Shown here piece after piece: positions 34,760 to 46,724 of a DNA stretch of 64,000 nt. The notes below the pieces were generated by a model. That model saw only the letters and a list, made by a program, of their open reading frames with translations. It did no database searches and was not told the origin of the DNA. The DNA comes from Adiantum capillus-veneris (Eukaryota; Streptophyta; Polypodiopsida; Polypodiales; Pteridaceae): NCBI GenBank assembly GCA_014529385.2, contig CM043958.1:124756817-124820816 (forward strand). The letters run 5' to 3'. Each line of letters opens with the position of its first letter. Within the stretch, counting starts at the first letter, position 1. Made by a program: the position numbers and the translations under genes.

Positions 34760-36105
34760 AGATGATAGTTATCCTAGACAGTGGGGCAGGAGTTGCGATT
34801 GCTACAAAGCAAATCTCGGAGAAATGGGGCCGTCCAGCTCTCAGAAAGACGAGAATGAAACTGCAACTCGCAGATGGGTATGTAGAGAGACCATTGGGAG
34901 TCCTAGAGTAAATAGTTGTAACTTCGTGTGGAATTAACTATGAGTACACCTTTGCCGTGGTAGATTTCGGAAAACCGAACAACTTTGACATTATTTTGGG
35001 GCGACCTTTTATGCGTCAACTCAAAAAGATACAAGATTGAGAGTACGACCAAATTTACCTAAGGCATGAGGAGCTAATAACGAAAATCAACATGAAGGAT
35101 CACAGCTATAGAGACGTTGCAAAAACACCAGTGCAAGAATTTGATTCAACCACCGTGAACAGAAAAGAAATACCTGTGTGGTTACAAACAAAAGCACATG
35201 TTTGGATGTGTTGAGCATCTGATCGTGGAGACTTAATCAAAGAGGAATGTGTGTTGGAAAGGTCCATAGAAGACGAGGCTTATCTCCCAGAACCTTTCCC
35301 TGAACATTTATTTGAACCATTTGGGTGGACTCAAATATTGTCAACCTTGGATGTATGTGTTAACGAATGCACACCTATAAAATTTTGTGACGATGAAGGA
35401 TACGACCTAGTAACGTTGCAAATGGCTAGCGTCATCCTTGAGTCATGACCAGAGAGCGAGGAACAAGAAGAACCACTACGTGAGACTGAGTGTAAAAGAA
35501 TAGTTGATGAGATATATGTAGTGGACGATAGGAATCAAATAGAGGAAGAATTCACAGATTCACTAAGCCGTGACCTTCCATCACTGGGTGATGAAATCCA
35601 AATGATAGATGCTGATGACGAAAGATCAAGTGGATCAGAGACGAATAGAAAGTATCTGTCGAGACCGGACAGGTTTTACGAGTTTCCTAACAAAAAACCT
35701 AGTCGACAAGAGCGGTATAGATCAAAGAGAACAAGGAAATCAAGAGCGAATAAGCATAAACCCATGCCTCTTGTCAATGACAGAATGGGATATCTAAGGC
35801 TTGTAAAAGCTAACGATTGTGTCAAAGACAAGGTTACAAGCCGGTTTATCAAAACTAAACCATGGAAAAACAACAAGAAGAACAAGCACGAAAAGCAAAC
35901 GATTGAGACACATAAGGAGGGGGAAATAGGGTCTAGAATCACCAAAACAGAGAGAAAAGCAGAATACAATAAGCTCAAACAGACCCTCAAATATATATGG
36001 ACAGCTGAAATGGAAACAGATGAGGACACGAATTCTGACAAGATGGATGTGCCGTCCCATTATAAGAAGTATACTATACAAGATAGAAAAATCATAGTGC
36101 AATAA
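34760..36105 (+). pseudogene. E2 retropepsin (first) and linker to RT
   Basis: The protease catalytic box ILDSGAG is at about 34771-34791 and the ILGRPFMR box near 35000. Stops near 34911, 35038 and 35212 interrupt it. The linker to RT (35251-36105) is acidic, then Lys/Arg-rich, as in E1. Confidence 0.7.
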
Positions 36106-36108
36106 CCG

Positions 36109-37773
36109 ATGAGGAAATTGAAGGAACCTGGTACATCATACGACAGTCCTGAAAAAGCCAAACGGATAGATCTAGGGGAGCCAGGAGAAGATCCAAAACC
36201 TGCATATATTGCCATGGATCTTACTGAAGAAGAGGAAAAGCTTTTGACAGCTACTCTAAAACAGTATAGAGATGTGTTTGCATGGTCATATAAAGATCTT
36301 AAGGGGGTGGATCCAAGTATCTTTCAACACACAATACCCCTTAAGAATGACGCCAAACGAAGCAGACAACGTCCTTATACTTACAATGAGACATTTGCAA
36401 GGAAGATCAAGGAGGAGATAGATAAGCTGAAAGAGGCAAAGTTTATTTACGAAATTGAGCACACTGACTGGGTTTCACCGATTGTGGTGGTCCCGAAGAA
36501 AAATGAAAAGTTGAGAGTATGTGTCAATCTCAAGAAAGTAAACGCTGCTACAATTCAAGACAACTATCCCCTCCCCATTACTGATCATGTAATAGAAAGA
36601 GTGGTAGGAAAAGAAGCTTACAGTTTCTTAGATGGCTTTTCAGGCTACAACCAACTCACAATAAAGCCAGAGGATCAGCACAAGACTGCTTTTGCAACTG
36701 AATGGAGCATTTTTGCATTCAGGGTAATGGCTTTTGGCTTAACGAATGCACCAGCTACATTTCAGAGGCTGATGGGTCATGCTTTTAAAGAATATCTAAG
36801 ACAGTTCTTAGAAATTTACATGGATGAGTTCTGCATTCATTCTCTCGTAAGATTGGAGCACATAGAGCACTTAACCAAAGTGTATCGGATTTTCCTGAAT
36901 CTGGAGAAATGTGTCTTCATGGTAAGACAAGGCAAAATATTGGGACATATAGTGTCCAAAAATGGTATTTCGACAGACATGGAGAAGATCAGCGTAATTG
37001 TTGATCTACCACGACCAGTAAAGGTAAAGGAGGTACAGGCATTTATGGGCCATTGTGGATATTATCGCAGATTTATCTACTCATACGCTATAATTGCGAA
37101 ACCACTTTACGCGTTGATAACTAAATTTGAGTGGACAGATGAGTGCGAAAAAGCTTTTCAAACTTTGAAGCAAAGATTAATATCCGCTCCAATTTTGAAG
37201 GCTCCAAATTGGGAAAAGATATTCCACGTCCACGTAGATGCATCAGCATATGCTATAGGATGCATACTTGCACAACCTGGAGAAAACAACATGGATTTTC
37301 CAATCAATTACTCCAGTAGACAACTAAATAGTGCGGAGAAGAATTACACAACAACTGAAAGGGAGGGTATGATCTATGCTGTGGAAAAGTTTAGACATTA
37401 CCTACTTTCCAATAAATTTGTATTCTTCGTTGATCACCAAGCACTGCTGTACTTGGTAAAAAAACCTTGCAGTACAGGGCGGATTGTACGATGGTTCATC
37501 ATACTGCTTGAGTTTGACTTCACGGTTGTAGTCAAAAAAGGAACTACACACCAAAGAGCGGATCATTTATCTAGAATGGTGCATGGAAAAAACCATGTAG
37601 GAGTTGATGATGATTTGCCAGATGCATATCTCTTCAACATAGAAATGGCTCCAAGATGGAGCGAGGATGTAATTCCTTTGTTGACTATTGGGTCATTGAA
37701 TTTGACAAGACAACCATCTACCATTGCAGCATCTAAATCATTGGTAATGCTGGCTGGAAGGCTATACAAATAG
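36109..37773 (+). pseudogene. E2 reverse transcriptase and RNase H
   Basis: A 554-residue open frame with WVSPIVVVPKKNEKLRVCV (36468-36525), SFLDGFSGYNQLT (near 36625), [15 protein letters not shown] (near 36730) and the catalytic box as YMDE (about 36817) instead of YxDD, so the last catalytic Asp is lost. RNase H follows with HVHVDASAYAIG (near 37210), SRQLNSAEKNY and YTTTEREG. It ends at a stop (37771) where the integrase linker should continue. The longest intact frame in E2, but catalytically compromised. Confidence 0.85.
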
Positions 37774-39168
37774 GGATCACATCAAATCCTTAGGCTTTGT
37801 GTTGAACCAAGTGAACATGACTTGTATCTAAACCAGGCTCATGTACAAACAACGGGGATTCACAATGGGCATGCACAGACGTATCAAAGATTGATGAGAA
37901 TAGGTGTATATTGGCCGAAAATGCAACAAAGTATTCATATGCATATCAAATCATGTGTTATCTGCACTTTTCAAAAGCCGATAGAACACACGACTCTATT
38001 CAAATTATCTGTAGCACCCAGATGGAGTAACTACATTGTAGAATACCGCACCACCGAGATACTGCCTGAAGGGATGAGTAGATCACGTATCAAAACGATC
38101 ACGAAAGAGGCAAAAAACTATGTATTGATTGAGGACAATCTTCATAAGAGGGGAAAGGACAATCAATTGAGAATGTGTGCGACGGAAGAGGAATACGTTC
38201 CTATCTTAGAGCAAGCACATGGCGGACAAGCTGGAGGACATTTCTCAGCTGACAAAACGGCCAAAGCAATTCTTATTGCTGGCATATGGTGGCCTACACT
38301 ATTCATGGACACCAAATAATTTGTGAAATGATGTGACGCTTGCCAGAGGACAAAGATTCCTAGAGCACGAGATGACATGCCCTTGAAGCCAATGATGGGG
38401 GCAAGAGCGTTTGCAAAATAGGAAATAGATTTTGTAGGACCAATTGCGCCTCCTGGATATAAAATGCACGCTCAATAAATTATTGTGGCAACAGATTATC
38501 TAACAAAGTGGGTTGAAGCGAAAGCAACAACCAAAAATGATGCAAAAATGGCAGCATAGTTTTTGTATGAGAACATTTTCACCAGATATGGCTTACCAAT
38601 AGAGATAGTGAGCGATAGAGGGACTCATTTCGTCAATGAAGTGATCGAATTCCTATTGGATGAATTCATGGTAATTCACAAAAATTCAGCTCCCTATCAT
38701 CCACAAGCTAACGGCCAAGCAGAAAGTACGAACAAGATTTTGGTGACAATTCTCACGAAAATTGTTAACGAATCGAGAGCCGATTGGGATCAGAAGCTGC
38801 ATTCAGCTTTATGGGCATATAGAGTAGCGTACAAAACCTCAATGGGAACGACTCCGTTCAACATGGTTTATGGAATTCAAACAATTTTGCCACTTGAATT
38901 TCTTATCCCCACACTTCGGGTAGCTAAAGAATTAGAATGGACGGGCCATGAATTATCCAATCAAATAGATATCCTCGAAAAACTGGATGAAACTAGATTG
39001 AGAGCAGTTGCATCAATCTACGCGCAAAAAGAAAACATGAAATCATTCTTTGACCAACATGTTATCAGCAAGGAATTTGCTACAGGGGGATTACGTCTTA
39101 ATGTATACCCTGAAACAACATTCCCGGAAACTCAAAAAGTGAGGCAATGGACCCTATGTGATTCATGA
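37774..39168 (+). pseudogene. E2 integrase with duplicated HHCC zinc module
   Basis: Two tandem zinc-binding modules are seen. The first, about 37840-37970, has H-x7-H (HVQTTGIH), GVYWPKM and CVIC. The second, about 38215-38350, has HGGQAGGHF, GIWWPTL and CDAC. Each is preceded by an APRWS segment, so the unit was duplicated with its linker. The catalytic core follows with IDFVGPIAP (near 38430), VATDYLTKWVEAKA and VSDRGTHFVNE (38607-38640), then NGQAEST. Stops near 38318, 38328, 38420, 38476 and 38558 make it inactive. The C-terminal part ends at 39168 without a visible chromodomain. Confidence 0.82.
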
Positions 39169-39391
39169 CACATCATCTAGCGGTGCCATTAAGCTTGCGA
39201 CATTAGAGGGAGAGGAGATGCCTAATTGGATTTAGTGGCTGCAGATTAAAGAAGTACAACCTACCACTAACCTCAGAGATGCTTGCCAAAATCCACGCTG
39301 CGAAGGAGCGCAAGAACAAAGAAAATGAGACAAAAGCTCAAGCAAGCGGAAACAAAAATTACAACAACAAAGACTTCCTCAACCAGCAGAT

Positions 39392-40463
39392 ATGGCTCAA
39401 ATTCCTCTTTCTATAATTCACACTGACGAGCAATGGGAAATAGGAATTGATGTTCGCATCAATGTCAAACTTCCGAATGACAGATATCAACGAGCATTGA
39501 TTGACACAGGGGCAAGAGTCAATGTGGTCAACTTCTCCACTTACAAGATGCTTACCGATGAACACCTAGTGCAATCCACACGAGATTTACGAGCCGCAAA
39601 CGGGGCAAAAATGCCAACATTGGGCATAGTAAACTTACCAATCAATACTGATGGGAATAGTTGTCCTCATCCATTTCTCGTAATGAAAGACGGAGAAATA
39701 AGAGAATCACTATGTTTGGGAGTTCCATGGATGAGAACATACAATGCAGTTACCGAATGGCCAGAACATGCGCTGATGTACAAACACAACTCTAACACGT
39801 ACATGACTCCATTCGCCAAAATAGATTACTTGTGGCCGATTATCCCCATCGACAAAAAGCAATCAGCTCATCAGCCAAAAACACCGAAAACGGATGTTCA
39901 AAAAGTATGGATAAAGAAAACCGTCGTGCAACGAACAAAGACAGATATGGCTGCTCAAGTCACAACTCCCAACGATGGCAGCACCATATCAAAGACCTTC
40001 AGGAGCTAATCCAGAGTGGAAATGGCAACCAAAGCTGGAGACAACCAAAAATTCAGCAACAAAGATCGAACGGAGACCAAAAAGTCAACACAGGAAGCTT
40101 GGACTAACAAAATGGAAATGGAAACCTAAGAAAATTCAGGAACCTACATCAAAATCGGCAAATATGAAAAAATTTGAATACAAATGGGTTCCAAAAATAG
40201 TTGCCATCAAAAAACGAACAATCAAGGAGAGAGCAATTGAACTGCAAGCTCTTATGTTCCATAAACAGCTAGCCTCACCATCCAAAGCCACTGAATATTA
40301 CCTTCAGTCCCTGCATCTTGCACAGCACTTTGTTTCCCAATGCATTGTCTCAAACATGAGGATAGGGCCACATTACACGGCCGTGCATAGACACAGATTT
40401 CAAAACCCATGCACATACACACAACCTTTGTCCGGGACGACTCAGTTTAGGAAGGGGGAGTAA
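39392..40463 (+). pseudogene. E2 second retropepsin-like ORF, downstream of integrase
   Basis: A 205-residue ORF (39392-40009) has an aspartic-protease box LIDTGARVNVV at about 39499-39530, followed by LRAANGAKMPTLG and a hydrophobic strand (HPFLVM), then LCLGVPWMRTY in the place of the retropepsin C-terminal box. A Lys-rich tail follows in an overlapping frame to 40463. A protease domain after integrase is not part of the standard Ty3/gypsy order. It keeps DTG whereas the usual-position protease is broken. Alternatives: a captured retropepsin or a remnant of another element. Confidence 0.62.
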
Positions 40464-42783
40464 CTGCTGAATCTAGCAGTAGTCAGAACCATTAAGGGGT
40501 TTAACGTGTATATATGTACATAATGCGTGTTGTTTTTTTCATTTTTTAGAGTTTAATTTCGAACAAATTTGATCAAAATCTGGCATTTTTTAGCGTTTTT
40601 ATCATCCAACCAGCATAATAATGAGTTGTAATGAAAAAATCAGGAGCATTGGGATGCTTCTAGTAAAAATATATGCTTAGGGGTGAATATAATAATTTTT
40701 TGCTAATTTTTGCCAGTTTTAATAAGTATTTTCAATTTATTTCGCTTAATTTTTGTTAATAAAACTTCAAAAATTAAAAATAGATTGTCCACAGTGTCGG
40801 AATCAAGTTCTAGAAGCAAACGCCGAAGTATCATGATAGGGTCATCAAGCATGGAAGATATGAAGCTAATCTGAAGACGCCGAATTTCAGCCTTACTGAT
40901 CATGACCACATTTCCCCAGAATCGCATCAAACGGTAATACGACGCCAGAATGGCGAACGGTTCGACCCACAGGTGGTATACAAATTATCTCGAGATCGAA
41001 GGTAAGGAAAATCAGCCCTATGTCACGAAAACCTCAAGAAGATATGGGTCAGGTAGGCCAAAAATCTAGCTCATTGTTCAATTTCCATTCTGAGAGAGGA
41101 GGAGAGCTTCTTGACCTAGAGCGAGCTACCACATTTCTACTCCGTACAGACGATCAGAGCCGGCATTTCACACCAGATTTCACATGTATGTTCCTTGTTG
41201 AGTAAAGATCAAGCGTATTACACATGCAAGCGCGAAACATCGTACAAACGGGCGCACCAAATCAAAGTCGGATTGAGTCTGTCAAGGGCCCTTAGAGGCA
41301 TCATGACAAAACTTTTTCAGGGACAGAACACATCAATGTGCTCCTCACAATGTCAGGAACAAATCCATGTGATCAAATCTTAGTTTGGTGGTGGTACAAC
41401 GATCGCGATTGTTGTCCCCACTTACCAAAACTGACACAGAAATGGCAAAAAGCCTTCTCTCAACTTCGCCAACAACCTGCAGGTGTCAAAAATCAATTTG
41501 GGATCTATGGTATGATCGCGATCGGTGCCCCAGTTATAGGTTTCAGAAATTTTGACATGGCCCAGGCTTAGAACTCAGTGAGGGATACACTCTCTTGAAT
41601 TTTCATGAAAAATGCACAAATTTTGCTCATAGAATGGGCCAAATTTGTCAAACACACCCGAATCGGGAAATTTGACCTACAACTATCAAAATTCAACTGA
41701 AAATTATGACGGATGGTTTGAAAGGCATACCTGTCCTACTAGGAGTCAGCACGGTAGTAGAAAACCCTGAATGGAGCTCAGAATCTCCTACAAGGACAAA
41801 GATGACCATTTCAGTCTCGAGTGATCACACAAGGGAAGAACTTGGCCGAACTAATGTCAAATACTAAAAGGCGACTTAGAGATGCCCAAACATCCCATTG
41901 GTATCCAAGGAATGCCTGGAAAGTGCCCAAGTCTGGAAAATCTCCAAAGACGAGGTAAAAAGTGCCTGATCAAGTCAGAATTAGACAGCGGAGTAGGCTG
42001 ATGATAGCAACACATCATGGAAGCAGTAAAAGCTCAAAAACTAACATCAACTAACTCCAAGCTCCAACCAAAATTCATCAGGAAAACCAAATATGGTTAG
42101 ACTTAGTAAAATAAGGTCAAACAGTCAAAAATTGCTCTAATTTGTTCATTTTAAGTCCAAACTTGAAAATAAATCATCAGTGGGCTAGGTAGGCATAGCA
42201 GACTAAAGCCATCTAGTTTTCACCCAAAAAAGCCCAAGTACTACGATCGCGATCGGTGTACCTCAACATCAAATTTTGGCCAAAACCTAACAGATCTCTT
42301 GTACACATCTTGTTCAAGTCACACATCAAGCTTCAAGCCAATTGGACATCAAAAACCCATGAAAAATCAAAGTCTAGTCCAAAACTCCCTTGTAACCCAA
42401 AGTTGGGACTTATAAACTCAAAAGTGGTTCAAATAAAAGACAGAGTGGACCAAAATGACCCTCTAACTATCAGCAAACCACTCATGTGATCAAATGTTAG
42501 TTTGGCCTCTGTACTACGATCGCGATCGGTGTTCCTCAGGCCCATATTTGGCCCAGATTTCAATCAATCATAGCTCTAGTCCTCCTAGTCTCACTGGTGA
42601 AATATGGTCAAGAATGGATGAGATTTGTTCAAGTTATAATCAGTTTTAACTTTTGAACTGCTTTTTACTAAAAGTCTAAATGCTACTGGTTGCAAAAGGA
42701 AAATCCTGACAGCTTGTGATTCTAATGACACAGAATGCCTCGCCAAAAGCAAGCAAGGCAGTGGGACAGCAGCACCATATGAA
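40464..42783 (+). repeat. E2 non-coding 3' region with GATCGCGATC repeats
   Basis: AT-rich DNA with no convincing gene. It has diverged repeats like those of the leader, with sites at 41401 (last base changed), 41514, 42245 and 42518. An A/T-rich patch lies at 40500-40780. Confidence 0.65.
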
Positions 42784-43545
42784 GTGGATGAGCTCTCTAA
42801 GAACAAAAAAGCTCACATTTCGGATGAAACACTAGCTCAAATCCCTGCTCACATTTTCATCGCAAAGTTTAGGGATGGTGATGGTGACATGGTAAAGACG
42901 ACTATCATGCCTCGGGAAATATGGAATCTCCACCGAAGGCCGGAGGTCACTGAAGCCGTGCGGGCTGTTCATTTGGAGCAGTTTTTCAGATTGCAACCAT
43001 GGGGAACAGACTACATGAGGGCCCATGAGCTCATGAGCTCGATACAGTATGATGGGCAAGCAATGATTACCGACAAGGATGGTTCAAAGGTAAAAGTACA
43101 GATCATAAAAGAAATCATCAACGAAGCTTTGCACTTCCTTCCAGGGCAACACGACTTGCTGGCAAAGACCAAGTCACTGGATAACGAGAAGGCATTTATC
43201 AAAGCAAAAGGAAACAAGTACAAGTACAGTGACATAATATACGATGAGCTGGAGTTACCAATGAGATTGATCTCTCAACATTTCAAGGTACAAAAGCCTC
43301 CTCGCTACACAGAGCCGATCCTACACATTGCAGTGGTCATGGCTCTAGCAATAGCTGAAAACAGAACCATCCGATGCGATTATGGTTCTTACATCTTGGA
43401 AAACTTGGTCAAAGAAAATTTGAAGGGCTCGGCAAAAAACAAAAGCTACATGAGCGCAGGGCCAATGCTAACAAGAATAGCATACCAAGATTTGGGAATG
43501 ATTGAAGACCTACTGGAGGCCAGTTCTCAAGTGGCCTTGATTTAA
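42784..43545 (+). CDS. E2 extra ORF, unknown globular protein
   Basis: 253 residues, intact. No recognised family. Features: IPAHIFIAKFRDGDGD near the N-terminus, KVKVQIIKEIINEALHFLPG in the middle and AVVMALAIAENRTIRCDYG near residue 185. It lies between integrase and 3' LTR, the position of the env-like or extra ORF in Athila/Tat-type elements. No signal peptide or membrane span is obvious, so it is not a typical envelope. It is followed 30 bases later by the coiled-coil part; the two may once have been one frame. Confidence 0.55.
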   Translation: MDELSKNKKAHISDETLAQIPAHIFIAKFRDGDGDMVKTTIMPREIWNLHRRPEVTEAVRAVHLEQFFRLQPWGTDYMRAHELMSSIQYDGQAMITDKDGSKVKVQIIKEIINEALHFLPGQHDLLAKTKSLDNEKAFIKAKGNKYKYSDIIYDELELPMRLISQHFKVQKPPRYTEPILHIAVVMALAIAENRTIRCDYGSYILENLVKENLKGSAKNKSYMSAGPMLTRIAYQDLGMIEDLLEASSQVALI

Positions 43546-43575
43546 AAAGCAAAGCTGATTTCTCACTCAGTAAGG

Positions 43576-45042
43576 ATGACCACTAGCGCAACATTATCGC
43601 GCTCGGCCAAGGCATCCAACAAAAGCTCAAGTGATGAAGAAGAGACGGAGACTGAAGACGAGGGAAACTCTCAAGGGTCAAAAGACAAAGGACCATTGGA
43701 ATTTGAAGAAAGCAAGGAGGAAGACTCCACCACACCGCTTGAGAGAAGAAAAGGAAAAGAAGTACAATGCCTCAGTCTAAACTTCAAAAAGCATATGTAG
43801 AGGCCCAACAAAGAATTGAGGAAAGAAGGACAAAGTTGCGGGCCGACAGAAAGGCAAGGGCTGCTGCAACACAACAAACAGAAAAACGAAGGTTCGAGAA
43901 GGAAAGACAAGCAATAATAGAAAATGCAGCTTGCATACGGGCTGAAAAACAAAGGTTAGAAGCGGAACAAAAGGCTGCAGAAGTGGATGTTTCTTCTCAG
44001 TCCACTAAAGGAACAAAGGAGAAAGAAGTGGTTGAAGACACGAACCAAGCAGAGCAACTGAAGAAAGCTCAAAGAGAAAAGAATGTGGAAGCACGACAAG
44101 CGGCGGAATGGACTCGCCAAAGAATAATCAAGATTTTAAAGAAAAGAAAAGCGGACGTGTCTGCTTCACAGTCAAGGGAAGATGCATCAAAAAAGAGGCA
44201 TGTACAAGAAGCGGAGAAATCACCACCTCCTCCCTCGCCTAAATCACCACCTCCTCCCTCACCGAAATCTCCTCCTCCTCCTCCTTCTCCATCAACCAAA
44301 AAACCACCACCTCCTCCTCCATCATCTGCACACAAAGAGTCTGTGCCCCCTCCTGAAGCAATAGGGTACCAAGAAGCCTTTCAGGCTATGGCTGATTTTG
44401 ACTACAGAAAAACCTTTCAAGATCTTGAAAAACAATTCCGATGCCAGCACATGGTGCTAGAAGAAAAGGAAAGGCTGGTACAGGAGGCTCGACACATGCA
44501 ACAATCTGGGCAAGAGGAGCTAGAGAGCCTGCGAGCACAACTGGAGCTCACAACGCAAGAAAGAGATATTGAGAGACACAGCAGACTCAGTATCTGATCA
44601 GAGACCTGGTGGATGTCAGGACGGAGTTGACAACCAAAGAAAAGGAATGCCAAGATTTGACAGCAAGGGTAAAGAAAGCGACGGAGCAACTCGATTACGA
44701 AAACGCAAGGTTCCAGAGAGTTAAAGTTCATACCTCACTGTCAAAAGTACGCTAACAACCTTGATGGCGAACCAGGAACCTACTGGAGCATTGGTCTCCA
44801 CATCAAACAATGCTACAACAGTGAACACCCTAGCGGCGCTGAAAGGGGAGCTAGAGCAAGAAAAACTTCAAATACAACTCTTCTTATCGGGAATGATGGC
44901 CCAGACGACGGCCAACGAGCAAAGAGTAAAAGAGCTGGAGCAGCAACTTGCACAAGCAAGGGCCGAGTTAGAGACTCAGAAGCAGATTAGTGACACATTG
45001 CTGAAAGAAAAAGAAACAAAGACGGGGGTTATGAAGGTGTAG
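43576..45042 (+). pseudogene. E2 extra ORF, coiled-coil and proline-rich part, frameshifted
   Basis: An acidic start (43576-43800, SSSDEEETETEDEG) overlaps in another frame a long Glu/Lys/Arg/Gln-rich coiled-coil (43767-44597) with a proline block PPPPSPKSPPPPSPKSPP at about 44221-44330. A further coiled-coil segment is at 44761-45042. No enzymatic motif. It probably continues the protein that begins at 42784; function unknown. Confidence 0.5.
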
Positions 45043-45792
45043 CACTGACAGCTGAAGAAGCACAGGTACTCATAGACGACCACCCAAAGTGGAGGCAGAA
45101 GTGGCTGGACAAGCGGCCATAGGATCTAACCAACTACCACAACGCTCCTCAACACATTCAAATAGATCTTACTTTATGCCCAGTCCCTAGAAGACGCACA
45201 TGGAAGGAGTTTGCCACATGGAAAGGTTCAAAGCAGCAAAAGCTGAACTACCCAGTCCTGACAGCGCAAAATCCTCCTACAGTAGCCTCTGTAGTCAACA
45301 CTCTCAATTCAACAATCACTTTAGCGAGATATCCCCGACGTAGCCTGTCAGATGCTGGTAAAGATAGCCCGGATGATCGTCACCTACATCCAGGTGTTCA
45401 AAGACACTGAAGGCGACGATCATCCGTGCAATCTGTTCTTAGAAGGGCATCGAGGAATTTGCTAGAATTTGCAAGATTCACCACCACGACATATCTTGAT
45501 GGCAATGTACTCCAGACTCATGTACCTGCCGTCACATTGCTTGCAGACATTCGAGGAGGCCTTCGTCACACAGGTTTTTTCAAAATCGACTCAAGAATCT
45601 TTCATCCTATTGCGAAGGACCTCAAGGCATGGTACATAGCATACCAGCACACATTAAGTGAAAACCCCTTCAGACAGCATCAAGAAGCCCTGGAGGCTGT
45701 ACTCCGGCACGCGAAGCTTTTCAACAACTCTTGCCTCCTTGGAGCCCCATCAACGACCAAAGCTCTGAACATGCACGAGGACGTGCAAGGAT
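45043..45792 (+). pseudogene. E2 extra ORF, C-terminal remnant
   Basis: An open frame at 45426-45794 (FTTTTYLDGNVLQTH, ADIRGGLRHTGFFKID) reaches to the PPT. 45043-45425 is broken frame. Not recognised. Confidence 0.4.
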
Positions 45793-45806
45793 AAGGAAGG
45801 GGGGAG
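45793..45806 (+). other. E2 polypurine tract
   Basis: AAGGAAGGGGGGAG directly before the 3' LTR. Confidence 0.9.
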
Positions 45807-46719
45807 TGTTTGGCGGACGAAGCAATGGTCTCCAGAGAAAGAGTCACAGTTTTCAGGGAATCTACATTTTTGCAAAAATCTCATCCTTTTGTAAAAGAGC
45901 TTCTCTAAGCCGAGAACTTGTAAAGAAATTTTTGATTACTTTTTTGAGAGCACTTGTATAGTGGAAATCCAGTTAGAAGTTTAGGACTTTTTGGCCGAAC
46001 AAGCCATTTGTAAAGACCTAAACTATAAAGGTCATCTTTGTAAGTTTGAACACAATCCTCTTTGATGTGAAGAAGACAACATACGTTTGAGAGCTCTATC
46101 TTGCTGCAACTTGTAATCTTCGCTACTGTGGCTACGTTAATCCGAATTCAGATTCGTTTATTGCATTGTGTTCCTCTTACTTTGCTCTTCCATTCAAGTG
46201 TAATCATTCAAGATTCGGTGTAGGTGTTCAACTACGAGTTTGAGACCTTAAATCGCTCTTTTGAGTGTTTAAACGCGTATTTTCTGTTGTTTTGACCCTA
46301 AGAGAGGCTTCAGGGACCCTAAAACGACCCTTTGGGATCACATGTTCACTGTTTTTGCTGACTTTGGGATGAACGATCGCGATCTTTGTACCTCTCTAGA
46401 ATGCTGTGACAATGATAGGATAGATTCTAGATAGTCCTCTATAGCTCCCCTTCATGTTTCGTGCGAATCCGACATGATTTGTATGGTAAACGGGTGTGAT
46501 GACTGTAGAGCTGTGTAGAAGGACATATGTAGATTACTTGGCTTTAGTGTGTATGATTTGCTTGCAGAGTTAGTAGTTGCATCTCATCAAGTTCACTTCA
46601 TTAAGAATGACACCCTAGTGAGTTTCCATGCCTCATCCTGGTCGCTTCCCTTGTATTGATATTTTATGTTGATGCGTGAGAGATATGCTATGGACATCCA
46701 TCGCGGTGACCCGCAAACA
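45807..46719 (+). repeat. E2 3' LTR
   Basis: Partner of 28370-29280 with scattered substitutions. Ends AAACA, followed by target repeat CGATT. The palindrome GATCGCGATC is kept (46375-46384). Confidence 0.95.
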
Positions 46720-46724
46720 CGATT

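Larger units (their letters stand above)
28370..46719 (+). mobile_element. 18.35-kb Ty3/gypsy element E2 with extra ORFs
   Basis: Two LTRs (28370-29280 and 45807-46719, 911 and 913 bp, TGTTTGG...AAACA) and a perfect target duplication CGATT (28365-28369 and 46720-46724) define the element. A perfect tRNA-Asp PBS and a G-rich PPT give plus orientation. Order: long leader with repeats, gag, protease, RT, RNase H, integrase with a duplicated zinc module, a second retropepsin-like ORF, a 2.3-kb non-coding repeat region, then an ORF with a globular N-terminus and a coiled-coil/proline-rich part. PR-RT-RH-INT order and Asp PBS point to the Athila/Tat side of Ty3/gypsy; lineage is inference. Many stops make it inactive. 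Inserted into the RT gene of element A. Confidence 0.93.
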
